From: Renibacterium sp. | GTDB taxonomy: Bacteria; Actinomycetota; Actinomycetes; Actinomycetales; Micrococcaceae | Direction of reading: 5' to 3' | Assembly (NCBI GenBank): GCA_017419405.1 | Contig: JAFOLH010000008.1 | Coordinates: forward strand, 430,491 to 494,490 | Length of the DNA stretch: 64,000 nt | In this document: piece after piece, positions 9,684 to 18,415 of the stretch | Layout of the letters: every line of letters begins with the position of its first letter | Position numbering within the stretch: position 1 is the first letter of the stretch | Position numbers and translations under genes: made by a program | Notes under the pieces: generated by a model | Databases searched by the model: none | Told to the model about the DNA's origin: nothing | The model's input: the letters and a program-made list of their open reading frames with translations, nothing else

Positions 9684-10394
9684 ATGGTAGAGCAGAAAAC
9701 GGCCCAGCCGACGGCGCGTGGCGTCCGGGCCCGCGCCCGGGAACAAGTCTTGGCCGAAATCTTGACCCTGGCCGACGCGCAGTTGCAGGCCAAAGGCGCT
9801 TCCGAGCTGTCCTTGCGGGCGATTGCCCGGGAGCTGGGCATGGTTTCGTCGGCGATTTACCGCTATTTCCCCAGCGCCGAGGCGTTGCTCACCGCGCTGA
9901 TCATCCGTTCCTACAACGAGCTTGCCGAGGCTGCCCAGCAGCATTTCGACGCCGCGGACGGCGGCGACCGGCTGGCGCGTTTCCTCGCCGTGTGCCACGG
10001 CAGCCGGGACTGGGCTTTGGCCAACCCGCATCGTTATGCGTTGATCTACGGTTCTCCGGTGCCCGGATACCAGGCGCCTCAGGAGACGGTCGAGCCGGCC
10101 GGCCGGGTGGGCTGGCTGATGCTGACCAGCGTCGCCGGTGCCGAAGGCGCCGGGCTGCGGCTTCCGCCGGACGGCTGGCCGCAGGAGCGGGATCTGCTGG
10201 CTGCCAGGCTGGGCGAATTCTTCGGCGGAGTTTTGGACGCCGATCAGATCAGCGTGGGCGTTGCCGCCTGGAGCCATCTCTTCGGCCTGATCAGTTTCGA
10301 ACTGTTCGGCCATTTCGTCGGATCGGTCACGGACAATCGGGTGTACTTCGAAGCCGTGATGCGCAACTGGGCTGCGCAGCTGGGCCTCGAATGA
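9684..10394 (+). CDS. TetR/AcrR-family regulator
   Basis: 236 residues. An N-terminal helix-turn-helix (about 20-66) contains 'LSLRAIARELGMVSSAIYRYFPSAEALLTAL'. The C-terminal part ('LANPHRYALIYGSPVPGYQAP') fits the WHG-type ligand domain of TetR proteins. CAGAAT lies 6 bases before the ATG, so the mRNA is probably leaderless. It likely controls itself and the divergent epimerase-like gene. Ligand unknown. Confidence 0.9.
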   Translation: MVEQKTAQPTARGVRARAREQVLAEILTLADAQLQAKGASELSLRAIARELGMVSSAIYRYFPSAEALLTALIIRSYNELAEAAQQHFDAADGGDRLARFLAVCHGSRDWALANPHRYALIYGSPVPGYQAPQETVEPAGRVGWLMLTSVAGAEGAGLRLPPDGWPQERDLLAARLGEFFGGVLDADQISVGVAAWSHLFGLISFELFGHFVGSVTDNRVYFEAVMRNWAAQLGLE

Positions 10395-10458
10395 ACTGGC
10401 CCCGGACGCACGGGCCTCGAATGAGCGGCCGGGCGGAATGGCGCGGCGCGTCCGCCGG

Positions 10459-10836
10459 TCAGTTGACTGCGCCGGTGAACTTCTCGCCGGGTCCCTGGCC
10501 GGGAGCGTCCGGGATGATCGAAGCCTCGCGGAAGGCCAATTGCAGCGAACGGAGCCCGTCGCGCAACGGTCCGGCGTGTTGGCTGCCGATTTCGGGCGCG
10601 GCCGCGGTGACGAATCCGGCCAGGGCGGTGATCAGTTTGCGTGCTTCGTCGAGATCTTTGAGCGATTCGGCGTCCGGCCCTTCGGCCAGCCCGACCTTGA
10701 CCGCCGCCGCGCTCATCAAGTGGACCGCCGCCGTCGTAATCACTTCGACGGCGGGCACTTCGGCGATGTCCCGGATGGCGGAAGCCGGTTCGGTGGGCGC
10801 GGAGGCGGACTCTGGATTACTGTCGAAGCTGCTCAT
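10459..10836 (-). CDS. DUF1844-family protein
   Basis: 125 residues from the ATG at 10836; an extended frame to 10938 would run into the infC leader and lacks family character. The core 'VEVITTAAVHLMSAAAVKVGLAEG' and 'LDEARKLITALAGFV' match DUF1844. The Ser/Pro/Glu-rich N-terminus looks disordered. It diverges from infC, as in other Micrococcaceae. Function unknown. Confidence 0.8.
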   Translation of the reverse strand: MSSFDSNPESASAPTEPASAIRDIAEVPAVEVITTAAVHLMSAAAVKVGLAEGPDAESLKDLDEARKLITALAGFVTAAAPEIGSQHAGPLRDGLRSLQLAFREASIIPDAPGQGPGEKFTGAVN

Positions 10837-10846
10837 ACTGCTAAGC

Positions 10847-10877
10847 TTGTCATAGACCGGCTGGAAGTCGTTATTCA
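10847..10877 (+). promoter_or_regulatory. Candidate promoter of the infC-rpmI-rplT transcript
   Basis: TTGTCA (10847-10852) and a TATTCA-like -10 (10872-10877) stand 19 bases apart. This would give a leader of about 230 bases before infC. The spacing is slightly long, so the call is tentative. Confidence 0.35.
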
Positions 10878-10992
10878 ATCGTGGGTAAAACCGCGACCGG
10901 ATGCGGGGTTTCAGCTTGCAAGCGGAGCACTCTCCCACCTATCGACCCGGACGCGATTTTCGCGCAGCGGAGTTGCCGGGTAACAGGTCGGC

Positions 10993-11067
10993 CCTCCGGG
11001 AACACCCCGGAGGCGAGCCGTATCTACGAGGCCTTCGATTGCACCGGCAGTCGGAGGCCTTCTCTTA
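10993..11067 (+). promoter_or_regulatory. infC leader with two hairpins, the second terminator-like
   Basis: Hairpin 1 (10993-11013) pairs CCTCCGGG with CCCGGAGG around AACAC. Hairpin 2 (11029-11060) pairs AGGCCTTCGA with TCGGAGGCCT and is followed by TCTCTTA, so it resembles an intrinsic terminator. Leaders of infC-rpmI-rplT operons are known to carry L20- or IF3-responsive control in other phyla; here the mechanism is inferred only from position and shape. Confidence 0.5.
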
Positions 11068-11110
11068 TGCCCGGTGTCTGATACCTACGTAGAACTTACA
11101 GGAGTCACAC

Positions 11111-12250
11111 ATTAGCGAGCCACGAATCAATGATCGGATCCGCGTCCCCGAGGTGCGGTTGGTAGGACCAGCAGGCGAGCAAGTTGGCATTGTCCGTATT
11201 GAGGATGCCCTGCGCCTGGCCGCTGAGTCGGACCTGGATCTGGTTGAGGTAGCACCGATGGCCAAGCCGCCGGTGTGCAAACTCATGGATTTTGGCAAGT
11301 ACAAGTACGAAGCCGCGGTCAAGGCGCGTGAGGCCCGGAAGAACCAGACCAATACGGTTCTGAAGGAAATCCGCTTCCGGCTCAAGATCGACAAGCACGA
11401 CTACGAGACCAAGACCGGCCACGCGCTGCGCTTCCTCGGTGCCGGCGACAAGGTCAAGGCCATGATCCAGTTCCGCGGCCGTGAGCAGCAGCGCCCCGAA
11501 ATGGGCATCCGCCTGCTCAACCGGTTCGCCGAGGATGTCGCCGAAGTCGGCGCCGTGGAGTCCACTCCGCGGATCGACGGCCGCAACATGGTCATGGTGA
11601 TCGGGCCGTTGAAGAACAAAGCGGAAGCCAAGGCCGAGGCACGCCGGGAAGCCCAGCGAGCCGAAGCGAAAGCGCAGAACGCGGCAGGCAAAGACGGGTC
11701 AGTGCGGGACGGATCCGCGAAGCTGGATGTCAAGAACGGCGCCGGTCCGATGACGCAGAGCCTTGCGGATCTGCTGCCGGACGGTCTGAACCTGGGCAGC
11801 CCGGCTGCCGAAGAGGTCGTCGAGTCGGTTGCCGCCGATCCGGCGATTGCGGCCGATGCCGCTGCCGCGCAGGCTGCGGAGATCGCCGAAGACGTGGCAG
11901 AAGCCGAGCCGAAGCAGGATCGCAAAAAGGACGAAGCCGCAGCCGAGGCTGCAGCTGAACCGGTTGCGGAAAAGCCGGCGAGCAAGCCTGCCGCAGCGAA
12001 GAGCCCGGCGGCCGCCAAGCCGGCTGCCGCGGCCAAGCCCGCAGCGACGGCCAAACCGGTGGCGGCGAAGCCGGCTGCCGCGGCCAAGCCCGCTGCCGCG
12101 GCCAAACCGGCAATGCCGAAGCCTCCGGCAAAGCCGGCTGTGCCGAAGCCTGCAGCGGCCAAGCCGGCCGCTGCGGCGAAACCTGCCACGCCCAAGCCGG
12201 CAACCAGCCGGGCGGCGAAAGCAGAACCCAAAGACTCACCGAAGAGCTGA
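11111..12250 (+). CDS. infC: Translation initiation factor IF-3 with long Ala/Lys/Pro tail, ATT start
   Basis: 379 residues from ATT at 11111, which has AGGAG six bases upstream and gives the standard IF3 start '[14 protein letters not shown]'; the first ATG/GTG in frame (GTG 11153) would remove that segment. AUU is the classic autoregulated IF3 start codon. The IF3 N-domain (about 3-75, '[18 protein letters not shown]'), linker and C-domain (about 85-175, '[14 protein letters not shown]'-like) are intact. Beyond about 210, some 170 residues form an Ala/Lys/Pro-rich tail with AKPAA-type repeats that IF3 normally lacks. It binds the 30S subunit and checks start codons. First gene of infC-rpmI-rplT. 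Confidence 0.95.
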   Translation: MSEPRINDRIRVPEVRLVGPAGEQVGIVRIEDALRLAAESDLDLVEVAPMAKPPVCKLMDFGKYKYEAAVKAREARKNQTNTVLKEIRFRLKIDKHDYETKTGHALRFLGAGDKVKAMIQFRGREQQRPEMGIRLLNRFAEDVAEVGAVESTPRIDGRNMVMVIGPLKNKAEAKAEARREAQRAEAKAQNAAGKDGSVRDGSAKLDVKNGAGPMTQSLADLLPDGLNLGSPAAEEVVESVAADPAIAADAAAAQAAEIAEDVAEAEPKQDRKKDEAAAEAAAEPVAEKPASKPAAAKSPAAAKPAAAAKPAATAKPVAAKPAAAAKPAAAAKPAMPKPPAKPAVPKPAAAKPAAAAKPATPKPATSRAAKAEPKDSPKS

Positions 12251-12358
12251 CCGTTCCGGCAACGGAGCGCGTCAACAAAACAATCGCCAGCAGCCCGCCG
12301 GGTTGCTGCCTGAGAACTACTGGCTGATGCCGGTGGAGATGTAAGGAGATCGGTTCCC

Positions 12359-12553
12359 ATGCCGAAGATGAAGACCCACAGCGGCGCCAAGAAGCGCTTC
12401 AAGCTGACCGGCAGCGGCAAGCTGAAGCGCCAGCAGGCGAACCGCCGTCACTACTTGGAGCACAAGCCTTCGACGCTGACCCGTCGTCTTGCCGCAGACA
12501 AGACGGTTGCCCCGGCCGATGCCAAGAACATCAAGAAGATGCTGGGCATCTAA
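12359..12553 (+). CDS. rpmI: 50S ribosomal protein L35
   Basis: 64 residues, full family length. It begins '[20 protein letters not shown]' and is strongly basic, as L35 should be. TAAGGAGAT lies 9 bases before the ATG. It sits in the universal infC-rpmI-rplT order. Confidence 0.98.
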   Translation: MPKMKTHSGAKKRFKLTGSGKLKRQQANRRHYLEHKPSTLTRRLAADKTVAPADAKNIKKMLGI

Positions 12554-12664
12554 CTCATTCAACCCGGCCGTTCCGACGGCCATCCCCAAACGCCTTCTCA
12601 GGCAAGTCTTCGGTTGAAGTGCAGTTGATCAGAGCTTGAGAGCATTACCAAAAGGAGTACGCAC

Positions 12665-13048
12665 GTGGCACGTGTGAAGCGGGCAGTAAACGCCCACAAG
12701 AAGCGTCGGGTCATCCTCGAACGCGCAAAAGGTTACCGTGGACAGCGTTCGCGCCTGTACCGCAAGGCAAAAGAGCAGTTGCTGCACTCGTTCGTGTACA
12801 GCTATGCTGACCGCCGCAAGCGCAAGGGCGATTTCCGTCGGCTCTGGATCCAGCGCATCAACGCTGCCTCCCGCGCCAACGGCCTCACCTACAACCGCCT
12901 GATCCAGGGCCTGAAGGCCGCTTCGATCGAGGTCGACCGCCGGATGCTCGCCGAATTGGCCGTGAACGACGCCGCTGCTTTCGCCGGCCTGGTCAAATTG
13001 GCCAAAGACGCGTTGCCCGCGGACACTTCCGCACCGGTGGCCAGCTAG
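12665..13048 (+). CDS. rplT: 50S ribosomal protein L20
   Basis: 127 residues from GTG at 12665, with AAAGGAG upstream. The basic N-terminal '[19 protein letters not shown]' and '[18 protein letters not shown]' bind 23S rRNA early in assembly; the globular C-terminal domain '[20 protein letters not shown]' follows. In many bacteria L20 represses its own operon through the leader. Confidence 0.98.
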   Translation: MARVKRAVNAHKKRRVILERAKGYRGQRSRLYRKAKEQLLHSFVYSYADRRKRKGDFRRLWIQRINAASRANGLTYNRLIQGLKAASIEVDRRMLAELAVNDAAAFAGLVKLAKDALPADTSAPVAS

Positions 13049-13090
13049 TCTGCAGACTACGGCGCAGCTTAGGTGCGCTATGGTTTTCGA

Positions 13091-13993
13091 GTGACTAACG
13101 ACGACGGGCGCCCGCCAGCAATCCCCATGACCAACCCCGGTGCAGACCGGGTGAAGGACGTGGCCAAGCTGGCAGGGCGCCCTTCGCGTACCCGGCGGAA
13201 GCAATTCCTGGCCGAGGGGCCGCAGGCGGTGCGCGAAGCGCTGAAAGCGCACCGGGAATGCCTGGCCGCCGGCGGCACCGCAGTGGTGGACGAGGTCTAC
13301 GCGAGCCGGGAATGCCTGGACCGGTACCCGGAATTCGAAGAGCTCGCCGAGGGCCTGCTGAGCATCCGGATCGCCAGCGAACTCGTTCTGGCCGCGATGA
13401 CCGACACCGTCCACCCGCAGGGCATTGTGGCTGTCTGCCGATTCGTGGATGTGCCGCTGGCCGAGGTGCTGAGCCGCAAGCCCAAACTGATCGCGATGCT
13501 CTGCCGGATCCAGGATCCGGGCAATGCCGGTACCGTGCTCCGCGCTGCGGACGCCGCCGGGGCGGACGCGGTGATCTTCAGCGCTTCGAGCGTGGATGTC
13601 TACAACCCGAAAGCGGTCCGCAGCACGGTGGGCTCGTTGTTCCACCTTCCAGTGGTGCTCGGTGCCGAGGTGGCCGAGGTGGCCGCGCAATGCCGGGCCG
13701 CGGGCATCGGAGTGCTGGCCGCGGACGGCTACGGAGCGCTCAACCTCGATCAGCTGCAAGACGAATCGGCCGCGCGCAGCTTCGACCAGGAAACCCCGGA
13801 GTCCGGATACTGGTTGGAGAAGCCGAGCCTGTGGCTGTTCGGCAACGAAGCCCAAGGCCTGTCCACGGCGGAATTGGAATCATCGGACTACCGGGTTGCG
13901 GTCCCGGTCTACGGTGCGGCGGAAAGCCTCAATGTCGGCACCGCGGCCACCGTGTGCCTCTACGCCAGCGCCCGGGCACAACAGCGCGGCTGA
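13091..13993 (+). CDS. SpoU/TrmH-family RNA 2'-O-methyltransferase
   Basis: 300 residues. A GTG at 13091 lies 6 bases after TATGGT (13079-13084), which suggests a leaderless start; ATG 13127 is the alternative. The N-terminal substrate-binding domain has 'RRKQFLAEGPQAVREAL', and the C-terminal SPOUT knot has the motifs 'RIQDPGNAGTVLRAADAAGA', 'LFGNEAQGLS' and 'VPVYGAAESLNVGTAATV'. It uses AdoMet to methylate a ribose in rRNA or tRNA; the position is not predictable. It follows rplT in many Micrococcaceae. Confidence 0.88.
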   Translation: MTNDDGRPPAIPMTNPGADRVKDVAKLAGRPSRTRRKQFLAEGPQAVREALKAHRECLAAGGTAVVDEVYASRECLDRYPEFEELAEGLLSIRIASELVLAAMTDTVHPQGIVAVCRFVDVPLAEVLSRKPKLIAMLCRIQDPGNAGTVLRAADAAGADAVIFSASSVDVYNPKAVRSTVGSLFHLPVVLGAEVAEVAAQCRAAGIGVLAADGYGALNLDQLQDESAARSFDQETPESGYWLEKPSLWLFGNEAQGLSTAELESSDYRVAVPVYGAAESLNVGTAATVCLYASARAQQRG

Positions 13994-14043
13994 CGATTCC
14001 CGGCCGGTAGCCCGCTAAAACGTCTGCACCCCACCCGTAAGCC

Positions 14044-14114
14044 ACGCCCGTCCGATTCGACGGTTCAGGGGCCAGGACGTCGGTGCCCACTGAACCAGTG
14101 AATTGGACGGGCGT
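14044..14114. terminator. Long two-step hairpin between convergent genes
   Basis: The outer arms ACGCCCGTCCGATTC and GAATTGGACGGGCGT pair with one G-U. After a 3x3 internal loop, GGTTCAG pairs with CTGAACC. It lies between the rRNA methyltransferase gene and the opposing GlsB-like gene, so it probably terminates both. Confidence 0.6.
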
Positions 14115-14142
14115 AGGTGGGTGTTGCTAGCGGAAAATCGGG

Positions 14143-14412
14143 TCAGGCGTGGGATTTCCGTCCAGTGATGGCGCCCCAGATGCCGGCGACCACGAGGCCG
14201 CCGATGATCGCGAAAATCCAGGTGCCGAGATGGAAGAATCCGGAAATCGCATTGCCGCCGAAGACCAGACCGGAGATCCAGCCGCCGACGATTGCGCCGA
14301 CGATGCCCAGCACCAGGCTGGTGATCCAGCCACCGGTCACTTTGCCGGGCATGACTGCTTTGACGATCGCGCCAACAATGAGGCCAAGAATGATCCAACT
14401 AATGAAACCCAT
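14143..14412 (-). CDS. GlsB/YeaQ/YmgE-family membrane protein
   Basis: 89 residues from the ATG at 14412, with GAGGAGT upstream. Three Gly-rich membrane helices are visible: 'ISWIILGLIVGAIVKAVMPG', 'WITSLVLGIVGAIVGGWISGL' and 'LGTWIFAIIGGLVVAGIWGAIT'. This is the transglycosylase-associated (GlsB/YeaQ) family, often induced by general stress, with no defined activity. Confidence 0.9.
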   Translation of the reverse strand: MGFISWIILGLIVGAIVKAVMPGKVTGGWITSLVLGIVGAIVGGWISGLVFGGNAISGFFHLGTWIFAIIGGLVVAGIWGAITGRKSHA

Positions 14413-14583
14413 GACTCCTCCTTCATAGCGAGCTGACGGATTCAACGCTACGCCTGTCCGGTTGCTTTGCGTATGCTTGCTGCGAGTAACGATTTGGGGC
14501 GTGTCGGGGGTGGCGACCGGGCCGAAAGTCACAAAAACATTGCGGATGCTGCTGCGGCCGCAGGATCACCGAGGAGAACCCAG

Positions 14584-15546
14584 ATGTCCACCGAAGGCGG
14601 AAACAAAGCCATCATTGCGGCGCTTTCGGCGAATCTGGCCATTGCAGTGCTGAAGTTCCTGGCCTTCCTGTTGACCAGATCGTCGTCGATGCTGGCCGAA
14701 TCCATCCACTCCGTGGCGGATTCGGGGAACCAGCTGCTGCTCCTGCTGGGCGGCAAACGCGCCAAACGCCAGGCCAGCCCGGAACACCCCTTCGGCTACG
14801 GCCGGGAACGCTATCTCTATGCCTTCATTGTTTCCATCGTGCTGTTCAGCGTCGGCGGGCTGTTCGCGCTCTACGAAGCCTGGGAGAAGTTCCACGACCC
14901 GCATGGTTTCGAAGGACCTTGGTGGTGGGTGCCCTTGGCCGTGCTGGTCGGGGCAATCGTCTTGGAAGGCTTTTCCTTCCGCACCGCAATCCGGGAATCG
15001 AATCGCAGCCGCGGGCGGCGATCCTGGTTCTCGTTCGTCCGGACCGCCAAGGCCCCCGAACTGCCGGTGGTCCTGTTGGAGGATTCGGCGGCGTTGCTCG
15101 GCTTGCTCTTCGCGCTGTTCGGCGTCTCGATGACGTTGCTGACCGGCGACGGCATCTGGGATGCGGTCGGCACCGCCTTGATCGGCCTGCTCCTGGTCCT
15201 GGTTGCGGTAGTGCTCGCGATCGAGACGAAGTCCCTGCTGCTGGGCGAGTCCGCCACCGCGGAGCATGTGGCTGCCATCGAGGCCGCTTTGCTGGGCCCG
15301 GGAGTCAGCCGGATCATCCACCTCAAAACCCTGCATTTGGGTCCGGAGGAATTGCTCGTGGCGGCCAAGATCGCGGTGCCGGATTCGGATACCGGGGCCG
15401 CCATCGCCCAGGCGATCAACGATGCCGAACGTCGGGTCCGCCAAGCCGTGCCGATTGCCAAAGTCATCTATTTGGAACCGGATATCTTCAGCGCAACCGA
15501 GGCCGCGGAGCCAATCGGCACCGGTCCCGATCGGCCTGCATCCTGA
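14584..15546 (+). CDS. Cation diffusion facilitator (CDF) transporter
   Basis: 320 residues; GAGGAG precedes the ATG at 14584, so the upstream in-frame extension from 14467 is not used. Six membrane helices are present. 'SMLAESIHSVADSGNQLLLLLGGKRAKR' near 36-63 is the helix II metal site, and 'LLEDSAALLGLLFALFG' is the helix V site. A cytoplasmic ferredoxin-like C-terminal domain follows. Such proteins export Zn2+, Fe2+ or related ions by proton exchange. The long loop 'NRSRGRRSWFSFVRTAKAPELPV' is typical of the YdfM-like subgroup. The exact metal is unknown. Confidence 0.9.
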   Translation: MSTEGGNKAIIAALSANLAIAVLKFLAFLLTRSSSMLAESIHSVADSGNQLLLLLGGKRAKRQASPEHPFGYGRERYLYAFIVSIVLFSVGGLFALYEAWEKFHDPHGFEGPWWWVPLAVLVGAIVLEGFSFRTAIRESNRSRGRRSWFSFVRTAKAPELPVVLLEDSAALLGLLFALFGVSMTLLTGDGIWDAVGTALIGLLLVLVAVVLAIETKSLLLGESATAEHVAAIEAALLGPGVSRIIHLKTLHLGPEELLVAAKIAVPDSDTGAAIAQAINDAERRVRQAVPIAKVIYLEPDIFSATEAAEPIGTGPDRPAS

Positions 15547-15678
15547 GCAGCGCCCTGGGCACCCGGTTTCTGCCGGGTAACGAAGCGACCGCAAGCGGAA
15601 CCATTCGTGCGGTTTGCCGGTTGAGCCAAGGTAACCGGCCGTTCCGAATCGGCATCGAAGCTCTAATGGGGGAAGACT

Positions 15679-16146
15679 GTGCAAAATTCGATTTTCGGCA
15701 AGGCCACGCTGCTGGCAGCTGCGGCTGCGGCGGTTTTGGTGTTGAGCTCTTGCGGCAACAATGCATCCAGTGGAGGCGCCGCTTCTACGGTGCCTCCGAG
15801 CAGTGCAACGAGCCCGGCGACGCCGTCGGCGACACAGAACTTTCCGTCCGCACAGCTTCAGACACCGCCGCAGAGCACCGTGACCAAGCGGTCCTTGGAA
15901 CTGATCGAGCCGATGTATGCGGCGACCATGAATGTGGATACCGGCTTGGACCAGGCGGCAGTGTTCGATTTCTACACCGCCTCGCTGACCGCCGCCGGTT
16001 TCACTCCGGCCAATGACCGGCCGCTCGCCGACGCCACCGGAATCAGCTTTACCCGGGGCGAGGAGAAGGTCGATGTGATTTTCGCGGCGGGCGTTTCCGG
16101 TGCGTTCACGGTGGTGGCCAGCCTTAACGCGAGCTCGATTGGCTGA
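15679..16146 (+). CDS. Putative lipoprotein, unknown function
   Basis: 155 residues from GTG at 15679, with GGGGGAA upstream. A lipoprotein signal peptide ends in the lipobox 'LSSC' (cysteine at about 25). A Ser/Thr/Pro/Ala linker (26-70) and a small folded domain ('MYAATMNVDTGLDQAAVFDFYTASLTAAGF') follow. It would be anchored to the outer face of the membrane. I do not recognise the family. Its last 23 bases overlap the end of the convergent MFS gene. Confidence 0.75.
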   Translation: MQNSIFGKATLLAAAAAAVLVLSSCGNNASSGGAASTVPPSSATSPATPSATQNFPSAQLQTPPQSTVTKRSLELIEPMYAATMNVDTGLDQAAVFDFYTASLTAAGFTPANDRPLADATGISFTRGEEKVDVIFAAGVSGAFTVVASLNASSIG

Positions 16147-17356
16147 GCTGACCGCCAGATTCCACTGCTGAGCGGCCGGCCCGATCGACCCGGCCGCTCA
16201 GCAGGGCTATGCCCAGGCCGAGCACCGCCAGCCCGGCACCGACCAGCGCGGGCGCCACATAGCCCCACCCCCAGGCGATGACCAGGCCGCCGAGGAACGC
16301 CCCCAGCGCGTTGGCGATGTTCAGTGCGGAGTGGTTCATCGAGGAGGCCAACGACGGCGCCCCGGGCGAAACGTCGAGCAACCGGGTCTGCAAGGCCGGG
16401 ACCAGCATCGAGCCGGAGGCGCCGATCAGCAGCACCAGCGGGAGCGCGGACCAGACCTGGTGGACCGCGACGCTGAACACCAACAGGACGACGGCGATCA
16501 CACCCATCATGAGGTAGATGCTGCCCATCACCGAACGGTCCGCCAACCGCCCGCCCACGATATTGCCCAGCACCATCCCGATGCCGTACAGTGCGACCAC
16601 CAGCGGCAGCCATTCGGCGGCCAGCCCGGTGACTTCGGTCATGGTCGGGGCGATGTACGCGTACACCGCGAAAAATCCGCCGAAGCCGACGATCCCGATC
16701 AGCAGCGCCAACCAGACTTGCACCCGTTTGAGTGCGCCGAGCTCGCCGCGAATCGACGCGCCGACGGCGGCGGGCTGGGCCGGCACGGAGATCCAGATGC
16801 AGAGCACGGTCAGTGCCCCGATCAGGGCGACCAGGATGAAGAGCAGGCGCCAGCCGAATTGCTGGCCGAGGAAGGTCGCCGCGGGGACGCCGATGACATT
16901 GGCGATGGACAGGCCGAGCATCACCATGGAGATGGCCCGGCCGCGTTTGCTGGGCGCGACCAGTGAAGCCGCAACCACGGCCGCGACCCCGAAAAAGGCG
17001 CCATGCGGCAAGCCGGAGATGAACCGGGTGATGAAAAGCGACCAGAAGTCGTTCGCGAAGAAGGACGAGAAGTTCCCCAGCGTGAACAGGCCCATCAGGG
17101 CCAGGAGCACACTTTTGCGCGGCAGCTTGGCGGCGACCGCGGCCAAGACCGGAGCCCCGATCACCACGCCGAGGGCGTAGGCGGAAATCAAGTGTCCGGC
17201 GTCCGGAATGCTCACCCCGACGCCTTCGGCGACATTGGGCAGCAGGCCCATCATGGCGAACTCGATGGTGCCGATGCCGAATCCGCCCATGGCGAGCGAA
17301 GCGATGGCCAGGGCGACGTGACGGGGTGAATATCCGTGCTGCGGATGCTGTTGCAT
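16124..17356 (-). CDS. MFS transporter, AraJ/Bcr-like drug or sugar efflux type
   Basis: 410 residues from the ATG at 17356; a longer frame to 17788 is an antisense shadow of the NUDIX gene. Twelve membrane segments are visible. 'GIGTIEFAMMGLLPNVAEGVGVS' and 'LAAVAAKLPRKSVLLALMGLF' are characteristic of the AraJ/YdhP efflux subgroup. The substrate is unknown. It is a paralogue in type of the MFS protein at 26302-27498 (shared FGIG-TEF-MGLLP start). Its 3' end overlaps the lipoprotein gene on the other strand. Confidence 0.88.
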   Translation of the reverse strand: MQQHPQHGYSPRHVALAIASLAMGGFGIGTIEFAMMGLLPNVAEGVGVSIPDAGHLISAYALGVVIGAPVLAAVAAKLPRKSVLLALMGLFTLGNFSSFFANDFWSLFITRFISGLPHGAFFGVAAVVAASLVAPSKRGRAISMVMLGLSIANVIGVPAATFLGQQFGWRLLFILVALIGALTVLCIWISVPAQPAAVGASIRGELGALKRVQVWLALLIGIVGFGGFFAVYAYIAPTMTEVTGLAAEWLPLVVALYGIGMVLGNIVGGRLADRSVMGSIYLMMGVIAVVLLVFSVAVHQVWSALPLVLLIGASGSMLVPALQTRLLDVSPGAPSLASSMNHSALNIANALGAFLGGLVIAWGWGYVAPALVGAGLAVLGLGIALLSGRVDRAGRSAVESGGQLSQSSSR

Positions 17357-17449
17357 GGGGGAGGGATCTTTCCGAGGTGGTGAGTGCGCCTCTATTCCAT
17401 CACGCCGCGGACCGTAAACTGGTGTCGTGACGACGAAACATGGTGGCCG

Positions 17450-17899
17450 GTGAACTCGGCCAGTGCTGGCAATACCGCGGCCAAGCTGATCGTCGGTGCC
17501 GCGATCGTGGATGACCTCGCTGCGCCGAACCGGATTCTGGTCGGCCGGCGAAGCGCTCCGGAGGCTCTGGCCGGGATGTGGGAGTTCCCCGGGGGAAAGG
17601 TCGAGCCCGGCGAGGAAGCGCTTGCTGCGCTGCATCGGGAGCTCCTCGAGGAACTCGGAATCACGGTTCGGGCCGGTGCCGAATTGGCCGCACCGGGCCT
17701 CCCGGCGTGGCCGCTCGCGGGCACTGCGGTCATGCGGGTCTGGTTCGTGCAGATCGAATCCGGAGTTCCGACCGCGCTGGAAGACCACGACGAGCTGCGT
17801 TGGCTGGATTTGGCCGACCCGGAGCCGTTGCGTGCGCTGCCGTGGATTCCGGCGGATGGTCCGATTGTGGCCGAACTCGTCCGGCTCACCCGGGGCTGA
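17450..17899 (+). CDS. NUDIX hydrolase, MutT/8-oxo-dGTPase type
   Basis: 149 residues from GTG at 17450; the frame is open from 17384 but the upstream part is unlike the family. The NUDIX box is complete, from 'GGKVEPGEEALAALHREL' to 'LEELGI' (GX5EX7REUXEEXGU). It follows 'VGRRSAPEALAGMWEFPG', which is the MutT pattern. It would hydrolyse oxidised dNTPs such as 8-oxo-dGTP to the monophosphate and so prevent mutation. A TAAACT -10-like hexamer lies at 17415-17420. The exact start is uncertain. Confidence 0.88.
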   Translation: MNSASAGNTAAKLIVGAAIVDDLAAPNRILVGRRSAPEALAGMWEFPGGKVEPGEEALAALHRELLEELGITVRAGAELAAPGLPAWPLAGTAVMRVWFVQIESGVPTALEDHDELRWLDLADPEPLRALPWIPADGPIVAELVRLTRG

Positions 17900-17914
17900 A
17901 GCCCGAACCCGGGA

Positions 17915-18295
17915 TCAAGCGATTTTGTGCGCGAACCGCATCAGATTCCCGTCCGGGTCCACGTGGGCTCCTTCGCGCAATCCGTACTCGGTATCCACCG
18001 GCAGGCTCGTGGGGCAGCGGATCTCGGCAGCATCCGATACCGCTTTCCACTGGGCTGCCAGCGCATCCGCATCGTCGACTTCGATGAAGGCCGAGGAAAA
18101 GTTGGTTTCCGGGTCGATGCCCGGAGCTTGCCACAAGTGGATCCGGATGTTGCCGAGTTTAGCGTAGGCATAATCTTCATCGCCGTCGTATTTGGCGACC
18201 TCGAAGCCCAAGGCGGCGTAATGCCTGATCGACCGCTCGACGTCGAGCACGGGGAAGACCGGAGCAATTTGTTCGAAGGCGACGCTATTGACCAT
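17915..18295 (-). CDS. VOC-family (glyoxalase/bleomycin-resistance-like) protein
   Basis: 126 residues, one betaalphabetabetabeta pair as in bleomycin-resistance proteins. It begins 'APVFPVLDVERSIRHYAALGFEV', and the C-terminal 'YGLREGAHVDPDGNLMRFA' carries the conserved D-P-x-G-N-L end. It may bind or inactivate a small molecule; substrate unknown. TAGGCT lies 6 bases before the ATG on the minus strand, so it is probably leaderless. Confidence 0.88.
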   Translation of the reverse strand: MVNSVAFEQIAPVFPVLDVERSIRHYAALGFEVAKYDGDEDYAYAKLGNIRIHLWQAPGIDPETNFSSAFIEVDDADALAAQWKAVSDAAEIRCPTSLPVDTEYGLREGAHVDPDGNLMRFAHKIA

Positions 18296-18415
18296 GTGCC
18301 GAGCCTATCCCGCGCCCGACCAGGATTGCCAGCATATGTGCCCGGACCCGAACTGTGCCAGACTTGTCTTTTCGGCAGTGGTCGGAAGCCGGCAGTTTCA
18401 AGCAAGGAGAGCCAG

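Noticed and set aside
8631..10394. A resistance cassette reading of the epimerase/tetR pair
   Set aside because: No transporter or modifying enzyme is divergent from tetR; only a Rossmann-fold protein is present.
12000..12200. Repeat array in the infC 3' part
   Set aside because: The repeats are coding AKPAA-type codons in frame, not spaced direct repeats, so it is not CRISPR or a mobile element.
11153..12250. GTG at 11153 as infC start
   Set aside because: It would remove the conserved first residues of IF3 and lacks a ribosome-binding site; ATT at 11111 has AGGAG at the right distance.
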